Origin: Candidatus Babeliales bacterium
Lineage (GTDB): Bacteria > Babelota > Babeliae > Babelales > Chromulinivoraceae
DNA length: 57,094 bases
Direction of reading: 5' to 3'
Assembly: GCA_017992075.1 (NCBI GenBank)
Contig: JAGOPI010000002.1
Location: 1 to 57,094 of the forward strand
Under the pieces are notes generated by a model. The model did no database searches and was not told the origin of the DNA. It saw only the letters and a program-made list of their open reading frames with translations. Numbering within the stretch: position 1 is the first letter of the stretch; every line of letters starts with the position of its first letter. This document shows, piece by piece, positions 8,363-16,548 of this stretch. Both the position numbers and the translations under genes were made by a program.

Positions 8363-8551
8363 ATGTTTTTTCAAAAACTTTTAGGGTTTGCTTATATTAT
8401 TTTTGGATCATTTTTGTTAATTGTTATTGGTGGTAAGTTATTGTTGCAACTTTTAGCGATTCTTTTTGGTTTTATTTTTATTGTACGTGGTTGTTATAAA
8501 TTGGGTATGTGTAAAATTAAAGCAAGCATGAATAATTTTTGTGATTTTTAA
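8363..8551 (+). CDS. Small two-helix membrane protein
   Basis: This 62-residue protein has two closely spaced hydrophobic segments (about 6-24 and 27-46) joined by a glycine turn, then a short basic tail (YKLGMCKIKAS). AAAGG lies before the ATG and the gene begins 9 bases after the hydrolase gene. A rho-independent terminator follows. No family was recognised. Confidence 0.6.
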   Translation: MFFQKLLGFAYIIFGSFLLIVIGGKLLLQLLAILFGFIFIVRGCYKLGMCKIKASMNNFCDF

Positions 8552-8580
8552 TTTTTATAATTGAGTTTCGTACTTTTTGT

Positions 8581-8615
8581 CCCAGATTTGTTTTAAAACA
8601 AGTCTGGGATTTTTT
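8581..8615 (+). terminator. Rho-independent terminator
   Basis: CCCAGA-TTTG...CAAG-TCTGGG forms a nearly continuous palindrome (8581-8608) with a T run at 8610-8615. It closes the 4773-8551 gene series. Confidence 0.85.
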
Positions 8616-8618
8616 AAT

Positions 8619-8648
8619 TTGACACATTTTTTGTTTTAATTGTACATT
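8619..8648 (+). promoter_or_regulatory. Promoter for the first giant fibre gene
   Basis: TTGACA (8619-8624) and TACATT (8643-8648) are separated by 18 bases, between the preceding terminator and the ATG at 8700. Confidence 0.5.
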
Positions 8649-8699
8649 AAATCATAAAGTGAGAAGTTAAAATTTAAAAAAGTAAAATTGAGAGTAGTT

Positions 8700-11600
8700 A
8701 TGGCGTATCAAATTAAAAAAAAGATTATAATTTCTTTTTTTATAACAACATTATTTTTTGCATTAAAAATATTTGCTTCAGGATCTTCAACTGGTGCAAC
8801 GGCATATTATGGAACTCATACTTATAATAATACAGCAAGTTTGCATACAACAGCAACGTCACCATCGATTACTAGCCCTTTACATACGATTGATATTACT
8901 CAAGGTATTGGAACTTTAGATATTGAGGTGAGTCCTTCACTTCAAATTCAGACAGGATTTGAATCTTGGACAGGTGGATCGCCATATTTTGATGCATCAA
9001 CGGTTGGAAGTTTTACGCTTTTGAGTGCAGGAACAGGCTATATTAACACATCTCCTGTTCCAAATAGTACTTCTTATTCATGGACAGCTCCTCAAACTGT
9101 AACAGGCTTGACGGCAGGAAATACGTATTATATTTACATTGACAGCACAGGAACGTTACAAAAAACAACGACTGATTCAAACACGCTTCGTGAAAATAAT
9201 GTTGTGTTGTTTGAAGTTTTACGTGATTCAACGTCATCAACAAATATTCAATATGTTGTGAAAGAAAATAATTCTTTTCGTATGCCGGTTGCAACGTATG
9301 AATATTTAAATGATAACATTGGGGCAATTATTCAAAATGATAATGATGGTGCTAATATTGTTTTGAATGGAACACAAAAAATTCAAATTAATGGTGCAGA
9401 TGTTTTAAATGATTCAGGCCTTTTGACAACGATTCCTGATAGTGCTGGTATTGGTGTTACGTGGCGTCAAATGTTTACGAATGCTGGGGGTAAATGGGCA
9501 ACATCAACAACTTCAGATACCTTTACTGGTCAATGGAATAATTTAGGTACGATTACATCACTTTCTGCAGGACAATATGCAGTTTATACGCTGTATGTTG
9601 CAAAAGATAATTTAAATAGTTCCGCAGCGCAATATTTTGCAGTAATTAATGTTGCACAATATGGATCATTGGTTGCTGCAAATGCTGCAATTACGGCAGG
9701 TATAATATCTAAAGCAACTGTAGAATTGGCAGCATTGGAATTAGCGCAACTTGGATATATTATTTATAGTCAAGCTTCAAATTCAATTGTGTCTGTGCAA
9801 ATCCAAAAAACAACATTAGGTTCATCAATTTCTTCTGGTGGAACAACAAATGCTTCTTTGATTATTACGAATACAGCAACGTTTGATGGAATTTTATCGG
9901 CTGCAGATACGAATGTTCAAGCAGCTCTTGAAACTATTGATGAATGGGGTAAAAATGCAACGAACAATGGAGTTTTGATTGGTCGTGGCGTAAACACTCC
10001 CATTGCTGCCGTTGCATCAATTTCACCATCAGGAATTCCGCTCATTTCTCAAGGTGCAGGGGTTGATCCAGCATATTCAACAGCAGTCGTTGCTGGCGGA
10101 GGAACTGGTGTAACAACAATGACCACTGCATATGCCCCGGTAATTTCTGGAACAACAGCAACAGGTCCATTGCAAGTTGCATCAACAGGACTTTCAACTG
10201 CTGGATTTGTTTTAACTTCAAATGGTGCAGCGGCAGTTCCAAGTTTTCAAAGTGTTGCTTCTGCTGGTGCTCTTACGATGCTTACAGGTGATACGGGTGG
10301 TGCAATATCTCCAACTGCTGGAAATATTAACTTGTTTGGATCTCACGGTATTAATACTTCAGGATCTGGTAGCACGATTACAACTGCTGTAAATAATACT
10401 TTAACGTTGGGTGATTTATCTGCAGTTGTAACAGGATCGCCAAGTTTAACTTTAACAACAGGTGATTTAACAATTAGTTCAGGAAATATTAATTTACCAA
10501 CAACGTCAGCTGCAGGTGCCGATGGGGTTGTTAATGTAAATTCAACTCGTTTTATGCATTCATTTGGAACAAATAATAGTTTTGTTGGTTCTGCTGCTGG
10601 AAATTATACATTAACAGCTACTGGATCTACAGGAATTGGTAAAAGTGCGTTAACTGTTTTAAGTTCTGGTTTAAATAATACTGCAGTTGGTGCAAATGCG
10701 GGTCAAGGTTTAACATCTGGTGGTCAAAATACTGTAGTTGGTGCGGGTGCATTATTAACACAAGCAACAACAAATGATAGTACTGCAGTTGGATATAACG
10801 CATTAACGCTTAGTACGGCTGCTCAAAATACAGCTGTAGGATCACAAGCAATGTCTACAAATACAATAGGTACTCCAAATACCGCTGTTGGGTATAATGC
10901 TTTAGGAGGCAATGTTTCTGGAGCTAACAATACAGCAGTTGGTGCAAATGCTGCGCTCGCTTTAACGGTAGGAACATGTACAGCAATTGGTTCTTCTTCT
11001 ATGGGAGGAGCTACAGCTACCGGTGGTGATGATTGTACTGCAGTTGGTTATAACGCTTTAGGTTCTGCAACTTGGACAGGCGCTAGTAATACAGTTGTTG
11101 GATCGCAAGCAGGAGCTGGAATAACATCAGGATCTCAAAATACAGCAGTTGGAAAAGATGCTTTAAAAGGTACAACTACAGCAAATACAAATACTGCTGT
11201 AGGATATTCTGCGTTTAGTAGCAATATAAATGGTACAAGAACTACGGCAATTGGTGGTTTTGCTATGAGCACAGCAAATTGTTCAGATTGTGTTGGTATA
11301 GGTTACGGAACTTTGACTGGAAATACAGCTTCAAATAATGTTGCAGTGGGTGTTCTTGCTGCTCAATCTGTTAATACAGCAAATAATACAGCTGTTGGTC
11401 GTCAGGCATTAAATGCTGCCAGTGGAGCAGATTCGACAGCAGTTGGATATCAAGCATTATTGGTAAATACAGGAGCTCAAAGTACAGCTGTAGGATCACA
11501 AGCAATGGCTGCAAATAGTTCAGGAACGTTAAATACTGCTGTTGGATATAAAGCTTCAAATTTAAATCAAACTGGAATTCAAAATACAGCTGTTGGGTAT

Positions 11601-12830
11601 CAAGCATTAATGAATAATATTACCAATAACAACACTGGTATTGGAGCTCAAGTGTTACAATCAACAACTTCAGGAGATAATAATACAGCTGTTGGATATG
11701 CGGCACTTTTTACGAATCAAACAGGGACAAATAATACAGGAGTTGGTGATCATGCATTTTATTTTAGTACAGCATCAAGCAACACAGGAGTTGGTTCAAC
11801 GGTTGGTCAACAAACAACGACAGGTGCTCGTAATACTGCTGTTGGACATGCAGCATTTTTTACAAATCAGACAGGAGCTAATAACACAGCTATTGGATAC
11901 AATGCATTAAATTTAAATACAGCTTCTCAAAATACAACAATTGGTTCAGGATCAATGGCTGCAAATACAAGTGGTACGCCAAATACTGCTGTTGGATATA
12001 ATGCATTAAGCACGAACCAAACAGGATCGAATCTGGTTGCTATAGGTGCAAATGCTTTAGCAGCTTCAACTGGAAATCAAAATACAGCTCTTGGAAGTAA
12101 TGCTGGGTTGATCACAACAGGTATCGATAATGTGTATGTTGGATATAATGCAGGTTCTACTGCAACAACTGGTAATAATAATATTTTTATTGGTTCTGGA
12201 GTTGCGCCAATTACTGCAGTGACAGATACGGGAACAACAATTATTGGAAATGCTTCAACGGCTGTTGCGTATTTGCGAGGAGTCTATGGAGTTACTCCTG
12301 CAACTTCTGGAACAGTTATGTTGATTGATAGTGCAAGTAAACTTGGAGCAGTAACCAGTCAAGGTACGGCAAATCAAGTATTGACTTCAAATGGAGCAGG
12401 TGTTTTACCAACATGGGCAGATAATATTGTTCAAACTGCAACGGTAACTTTGTCAGCCGCTCAAGTAAATGCTTTAAATGTAACTCCAATACAAGTTATT
12501 GCTGCTCCTGCTGCAGGAAAAATGATTTATGTTATTAATGCTGCACTAAAATTAACTCATGTTACAACGGCATTTTCTGCTGGTGGAACAATTGATTTAA
12601 TTTATAATGGACTTTCTTCTGATCCAATCGTTCCTGGTCTTGGATCAAATGCTTTTGTAACTGTGGGTTCAAATAGAGTTATGGGTGGAGTTTCTGGTGG
12701 TCAAGTTAGTGTTGCATCTTCAAGTGTTGAAGCTGTAGCTGTACAAATTTTTAATCCAGGTTCAGCATTTACTGGTGGTGGAACAAGTACGATTAAAGTT
12801 ATGGTTAATTATGTTGTGTTAACAACCTAA
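8700..12830 (+). CDS. Giant secreted fibre-like protein with TAVG repeats
   Basis: The 1376-residue protein starts at the ATG at 8700, which directly begins a good signal peptide (MAYQIKKKIIISFFITTLFFALKIFA); an in-frame TTG lies 12 bases earlier. Residues 30-600 are beta-rich and resemble phage tail-fibre stalks, including a module GGGTGVTTMTTAY...GFVLTSNGAAAVPSFQ. Residues of about 650-1165 hold some 30 repeats of 15-18 residues with core NTAVGYNAL, like the left-handed beta-roll of YadA-type trimeric adhesin heads. A distinct C-terminal domain (about 1220-1376) has no S74 motif and no membrane anchor. A collinear block of repeats is shared with the next gene. Trimeric adhesin or fibre function is inferred from repeat type. 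Confidence 0.75.
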   Translation: MAYQIKKKIIISFFITTLFFALKIFASGSSTGATAYYGTHTYNNTASLHTTATSPSITSPLHTIDITQGIGTLDIEVSPSLQIQTGFESWTGGSPYFDASTVGSFTLLSAGTGYINTSPVPNSTSYSWTAPQTVTGLTAGNTYYIYIDSTGTLQKTTTDSNTLRENNVVLFEVLRDSTSSTNIQYVVKENNSFRMPVATYEYLNDNIGAIIQNDNDGANIVLNGTQKIQINGADVLNDSGLLTTIPDSAGIGVTWRQMFTNAGGKWATSTTSDTFTGQWNNLGTITSLSAGQYAVYTLYVAKDNLNSSAAQYFAVINVAQYGSLVAANAAITAGIISKATVELAALELAQLGYIIYSQASNSIVSVQIQKTTLGSSISSGGTTNASLIITNTATFDGILSAADTNVQAALETIDEWGKNATNNGVLIGRGVNTPIAAVASISPSGIPLISQGAGVDPAYSTAVVAGGGTGVTTMTTAYAPVISGTTATGPLQVASTGLSTAGFVLTSNGAAAVPSFQSVASAGALTMLTGDTGGAISPTAGNINLFGSHGINTSGSGSTITTAVNNTLTLGDLSAVVTGSPSLTLTTGDLTISSGNINLPTTSAAGADGVVNVNSTRFMHSFGTNNSFVGSAAGNYTLTATGSTGIGKSALTVLSSGLNNTAVGANAGQGLTSGGQNTVVGAGALLTQATTNDSTAVGYNALTLSTAAQNTAVGSQAMSTNTIGTPNTAVGYNALGGNVSGANNTAVGANAALALTVGTCTAIGSSSMGGATATGGDDCTAVGYNALGSATWTGASNTVVGSQAGAGITSGSQNTAVGKDALKGTTTANTNTAVGYSAFSSNINGTRTTAIGGFAMSTANCSDCVGIGYGTLTGNTASNNVAVGVLAAQSVNTANNTAVGRQALNAASGADSTAVGYQALLVNTGAQSTAVGSQAMAANSSGTLNTAVGYKASNLNQTGIQNTAVGYQALMNNITNNNTGIGAQVLQSTTSGDNNTAVGYAALFTNQTGTNNTGVGDHAFYFSTASSNTGVGSTVGQQTTTGARNTAVGHAAFFTNQTGANNTAIGYNALNLNTASQNTTIGSGSMAANTSGTPNTAVGYNALSTNQTGSNLVAIGANALAASTGNQNTALGSNAGLITTGIDNVYVGYNAGSTATTGNNNIFIGSGVAPITAVTDTGTTIIGNASTAVAYLRGVYGVTPATSGTVMLIDSASKLGAVTSQGTANQVLTSNGAGVLPTWADNIVQTATVTLSAAQVNALNVTPIQVIAAPAAGKMIYVINAALKLTHVTTAFSAGGTIDLIYNGLSSDPIVPGLGSNAFVTVGSNRVMGGVSGGQVSVASSSVEAVAVQIFNPGSAFTGGGTSTIKVMVNYVVLTT
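10660..12190 (+). repeat. TAVG repeat array in fibre gene 1
   Basis: About 30 degenerate units of 45-54 bases encode the consensus NTAVGxxALxxNxTGxx. Variation is concentrated in the spacer residues, while the TAVG core is kept. Confidence 0.85.
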
Positions 12831-12868
12831 TAAAATATTTAAATTTAAAATAATAAGAGTTGTGAATT

Positions 12869-14854
12869 ATGAAATTCAAAATATTTTTTTTTATATCTTT
12901 AAATTGTATGCAAATTTTAACATCTCCAACTCCAGTGACTAGTGGCGGAACGGGACGAGCTTCTTTAAATCAATATTATTTAGTGATTGGAAATGGAGTG
13001 TCTTCAGTAACATTATTAGCACCTTCAGCAACGGCTGGTCAAGGATTAGTTTCAGCAGGATCTTCAGCGAATCCAACGTGGCAAAATGTTTTTCCAGGAT
13101 ATGTTCTGGGAGCAAATTTTGCATATGCTGGAACAACTTCAACATTGGCGAATTCACCAAGTCGTACCATGATTATTGCGACAACAGCTCCAGCTTCAAT
13201 TGCATCGACCGCATTAGATAATACAGCCTTGGGTTATAATACGCTTAATTCTTTAACTACAGGTGATAATCATACTGCCATTGGTAGTGGTGCTTTAAAT
13301 GCAGTATCTACCGTATCAAATTGTACAGCCGTAGGATATAATGCATTAACGGTAAATACAGCAGCTCAAAATACTGCAGTTGGTTCACAAGCAATGGCTA
13401 CAAATAGTTCAGGAACGTCAAATACTGCTGTTGGTTATAAAGCTTCAAATTTAAATCAAATTGGAGATAATAATACAGCTGTTGGATGGGAAGCATTAAT
13501 GAATAATGTTGCTGGTGAAAATACTGGCATTGGGGCTTTAGCGTTACAATCAACAACTTCAGGAACGTTAAATACGGCTGTTGGTTTTTCGGCATTTTTT
13601 ACGAATCAAACAGGAGCTAATAATACAGCAGTTGGAGCAAATGCATTTTATTCTAGTACGGCATCCTATAACACAGGAATTGGTTCAGGGGCTGGTCAAC
13701 AAACAACGACAGGTGGTTTTAATACAGCTGTTGGGTATAGTGCATTAAACGCGAACCAAACTGGATCTCAAAATACAGCAGTTGGATGGAATGCATTAAA
13801 TTTAAATACAGCTTCAAATAATACAGCAATAGGTGCAATAGCAATGGCTGCAAACACAGGTGGTACGATGAATACAGCTGTTGGATGGAATGCATTAAAC
13901 GCGAACCAAACGGGAGCAAATAATACAGTAGTTGGAGCAAATGCAGCAGCAAATGTTCTGACAGGAAATAATACTGCAATAGGAAGATCAGCTTTAGCAG
14001 CTGCAAGTGGTGCAGACTGTACAGCTGTTGGATACAATTCATTAAATTCAAATACAGCCTCTCAAAATACAGCAATAGGTTCAATAGCATTGGATTCAAA
14101 TACAACAGGTGCATCAAACGTTGCAGTTGGGTATAGTGCATTAACCGCGAACCGAGCGGGAGCAAATAATACAGCAGTTGGAGCAAATGCGCTTGCTTCA
14201 AATCAAGATAATTCAGCATCAACAGCTATGGGATATAATGCATTAACACTTTCAACTGGAAGTGGCAATACTGCTTTTGGAGCAACTGCTGGAGCTGCAA
14301 TTACAACAGGAAGTAATAATATAATGATTGGGTCTGGAGCAACATTTCAAGGTTCTGATGCTGCAACAAGTTCAAATCTTATTGTTATTCGTGGAAGTAC
14401 AGAACAAACAAAGTGTTACATAGGTGGAATTCGAGGAAGAACGACTGATGCTGCTGATGCGATTAATGTTTTAATTTCTTCAACTGGGCAATTAGGAACT
14501 GTTTCTTCATCAAAAAAATATAAAGAAAACATTGTACCGATAGATCAACAAACTGCAGAAAAAATGGCAATGTTTGATATTATTTCATTTAGTTATATTA
14601 GTGATAAAACTCACAAAATTCAATATGGAGTTTTGGCAGAGGATATTGAAAAAATTTTTCCAGAGCTTGTTGTGTATGATACTGATGGTGAAATTTATTC
14701 TGTTCAGTATCATCAATTTGTGCCGTTGTTGATCAAATATGTTCAGGTACAAAATAAAAAGAATCTATATCTTGAACAAAAACTTGAATTATTAAACTCT
14801 TTGGTAGCTTCTTTAATTTTGCAATTTGAAGAATTGAAATCTTTGAAAAAATAA
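12869..14854 (+). CDS. Secreted fibre protein with TAVG repeats and S74 intramolecular chaperone
   Basis: The 661-residue protein has a signal peptide (about 1-18) and the fibre module TPVTSGGTGRASLNQYYLVIGNG followed by GLVSAGSSANPTWQ, also present in fibre gene 1. About 22 TAVG repeats follow (110-490). Residues of about 545-661 are a chaperone-of-endosialidase (peptidase S74) domain: SSSKKYKENIVPI, then IQYGVLAEDIEKIFPELVV and VQYHQFVPLLIKYVQ. The family trimerises fibres and then cuts itself off; the Ser/Lys dyad fits S547 and K552. A helical coiled-coil tail ends the protein. It starts 38 bases after fibre gene 1. Trimeric fibre assembly is strongly suggested by the S74 domain; the ligand is unknown. 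Confidence 0.85.
   Translation: MKFKIFFFISLNCMQILTSPTPVTSGGTGRASLNQYYLVIGNGVSSVTLLAPSATAGQGLVSAGSSANPTWQNVFPGYVLGANFAYAGTTSTLANSPSRTMIIATTAPASIASTALDNTALGYNTLNSLTTGDNHTAIGSGALNAVSTVSNCTAVGYNALTVNTAAQNTAVGSQAMATNSSGTSNTAVGYKASNLNQIGDNNTAVGWEALMNNVAGENTGIGALALQSTTSGTLNTAVGFSAFFTNQTGANNTAVGANAFYSSTASYNTGIGSGAGQQTTTGGFNTAVGYSALNANQTGSQNTAVGWNALNLNTASNNTAIGAIAMAANTGGTMNTAVGWNALNANQTGANNTVVGANAAANVLTGNNTAIGRSALAAASGADCTAVGYNSLNSNTASQNTAIGSIALDSNTTGASNVAVGYSALTANRAGANNTAVGANALASNQDNSASTAMGYNALTLSTGSGNTAFGATAGAAITTGSNNIMIGSGATFQGSDAATSSNLIVIRGSTEQTKCYIGGIRGRTTDAADAINVLISSTGQLGTVSSSKKYKENIVPIDQQTAEKMAMFDIISFSYISDKTHKIQYGVLAEDIEKIFPELVVYDTDGEIYSVQYHQFVPLLIKYVQVQNKKNLYLEQKLELLNSLVASLILQFEELKSLKK
13200..14330 (+). 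repeat. TAVG repeat array in fibre gene 2
   Basis: About 22 units with the same core as the array at 10660-12190. The block of roughly 13378-13917 is collinear, unit by unit, with roughly 11489-12033 in the first gene. Confidence 0.85.
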
Positions 14855-14942
14855 TTTGAATTAGGTTAAATTGGCAGAAAAAATTTTTTAGTTGTACATT
14901 ATTTTGACAATTTAAATGTTTCGGTAATCAAAAAGGAGTTTT

Positions 14943-15749
14943 ATGTTTACCAAAAAATTTTCTTTAGAAACAGCTTATGGGCAAGGTGCTCGTACTGTAT
15001 TAAATCATTTTATGTTTTTTGTGCTGGCTATTGGCATTGGTATGTTAACGTGTGCTGTAGCATTAGCATTTTTAGGTGTGATTGATTTTTATGCACTTCG
15101 TTATCATGTAACACCACTTTTAAATATGTTTCATCATGTAATTAATACAGCAACAGGTGCTTTGCATTATGGTGGAACAACAATTCAGGAATCATTGCAT
15201 CCATATCTTGCGCCTGATGTCGCACAGCAAACTATGGGCCGTGATTTAGTTTCTGTTGATGTAAATAGCTATGAACAAGCATATTTATTTTCAGTTATGG
15301 TTCCAACAATGCTTGTGGTAAAATTGGTTATCGACATGATTTCTGTTGGTTGGACAAAAATTGCACTTGAATTGAATGCAAACAATTCTGTCTCGTTTCG
15401 ATATCTTTTTAATTATTATTATTTAGTTCCGCGCGTTTTTGTTGTTAATTTAATCGTTGGCATCGCAACTCTTGCAGGCTTTATGTTGTTTGTATTGCCA
15501 GGAATTTACGTATATCAACGTTTACGTTTTGCAAAATATTTTGTGATTGATAAAAATTTGGGAATTGTCAAAGCTTTACAAGCAAGCTGGGCATTAACTC
15601 AAGATTCAGTGTTGCAACTTTGTGGATTTTCATTAGTTGCAATTATTATTGGATCTTTGGGTAATTTGTTGATATTGACAGCATTATTTTTAATTCCATT
15701 GCACAATCAAGTTGAAGCAAATGTCTACCATCAAATGAGTGGTAAATAA
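14943..15749 (+). CDS. Multi-pass membrane protein of unknown function
   Basis: The 268-residue protein has about five hydrophobic segments (around 22-48, 115-137, 165-190 and 220-250) and lacks a cleavable signal. The pattern FMLFVLPGIYVYQRLRFAKYFVIDKNLGIVKALQASWALTQ matches the region shared by DUF975/YciC-like and GDPD-membrane-domain proteins (LPGI, then a D..G...A...S). No enzymatic motif was seen. AAAAGGAG precedes the ATG and a terminator follows. Function unknown. Confidence 0.6.
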   Translation: MFTKKFSLETAYGQGARTVLNHFMFFVLAIGIGMLTCAVALAFLGVIDFYALRYHVTPLLNMFHHVINTATGALHYGGTTIQESLHPYLAPDVAQQTMGRDLVSVDVNSYEQAYLFSVMVPTMLVVKLVIDMISVGWTKIALELNANNSVSFRYLFNYYYLVPRVFVVNLIVGIATLAGFMLFVLPGIYVYQRLRFAKYFVIDKNLGIVKALQASWALTQDSVLQLCGFSLVAIIIGSLGNLLILTALFLIPLHNQVEANVYHQMSGK

Positions 15750-15773
15750 TTAAAAATTTTATGTTAAAATTTT

Positions 15774-15804
15774 ATCCCTGCATTTTAAATGTGGGGATTT
15801 TTTT
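15774..15804 (+). terminator. Rho-independent terminator between convergent genes
   Basis: ATCCCTGCATTT pairs with AAATGTGGGGAT (one G-T wobble) and is followed by seven T. It lies between the membrane-protein gene and the convergent HEPN gene, whose 3' end it just touches. Confidence 0.8.
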
Positions 15805-16189
15805 ATGTACTGCACTTTTTAACAGCATCTTTTAAAGTTGGAATATATTTTTTGATGTTATGATAAATTGTATCAGCCAAGGCTTTGTCATAAGTGTGTG
15901 ATGTTAGATTGCGATCATCAAGCATTTCGATCCATATTTCTTCATGATTAATTAAATTACTTGCATACGCTTGTTGCATAACTTTTTTGGGACCATTTGC
16001 ATCTATTCCATATTCGACAAGCAATTGTTTTTTTAAAAATTTCCAAAATAATTCAATGCAAAATTCAAAACGTTGAATTGTTCCATCGATTTCAATTCTG
16101 TTGTGACTTACAGGTAAATTAGCTGCTTCTTCTAAACTTTGTAAAGCATTTGAAAGTTGTTCAAAAACTAATTTTAAATCATTGTTCAT
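15803..16189 (-). CDS. HEPN / nucleotidyltransferase substrate-binding protein (pair 1)
   Basis: The 128-residue helical protein belongs to the HI0074 family. It has ELFWKFLKKQLLVEYGID, then VMQQAYASNLINHEEIWIEMLDDRNLTSHTY, which holds the HEPN Rx4H motif (R-NLTS-H). The family partners an MNT protein, either as a substrate-binding subunit or, in HEPN/MNT toxin-antitoxin systems, as the RNase toxin that the MNT enzyme AMPylates. It overlaps the upstream MNT gene by ATGA, so translation is coupled. It is a paralogue of the gene at 38678. Confidence 0.85.
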   Translation of the reverse strand: MNNDLKLVFEQLSNALQSLEEAANLPVSHNRIEIDGTIQRFEFCIELFWKFLKKQLLVEYGIDANGPKKVMQQAYASNLINHEEIWIEMLDDRNLTSHTYDKALADTIYHNIKKYIPTLKDAVKKCST

Positions 16190-16479
16190 AACTCTATTCC
16201 ATCTTTTAAAATTCTTTGTTTAAATTCATGACTTGCTTTATCAAGTTGAACGCAATCAATCACGAGCAATGTGTCAGCTTGTTCTATGATTTCTAAAATT
16301 TCATGCCATTGGCTTGGTGTTGCTTGAGGGCAAACAATTGCAAGATCAATATCGGATTTTAATTGATTGGTACCTCGCGCTCGTGATCCAAAAAGTATTA
16401 CTTTTTGAACAAAAGGTAGTGTTTTAATTTTTTGAATGAATTTATATTTTTTTAAATTTTCTAAACCTTGAATATTCAT
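16186..16479 (-). CDS. MNT-type minimal nucleotidyltransferase (pair 1)
   Basis: The 97-residue protein has VILFGSRARGTNQLKSDIDLAI, the complete GSxARG and DxD catalytic signature, plus a C-terminal strand (LLVIDCVQLDKA) with the third acidic residue. The family transfers nucleotides; in HEPN/MNT modules it acts as antitoxin. It precedes and overlaps its HEPN partner. It is closely similar to the gene at 38370 throughout, so the two pairs derive from one duplication or from repeated acquisition. Confidence 0.88.
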   Translation of the reverse strand: MNIQGLENLKKYKFIQKIKTLPFVQKVILFGSRARGTNQLKSDIDLAIVCPQATPSQWHEILEIIEQADTLLVIDCVQLDKASHEFKQRILKDGIEL

Positions 16480-16548
16480 AAAAGATTCTTTAATTAATTT
16501 TGTATAATACGAAATACCTTATCCCATTGATGAAATAAATCAACAAGG

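Noticed and set aside
10660-14330. Regularly spaced repeats that could suggest a CRISPR or minisatellite array
   Set aside because: The units are degenerate, lie in one continuous reading frame and keep the amino-acid core TAVG; there are no identical direct repeats with unique spacers and no cas genes.
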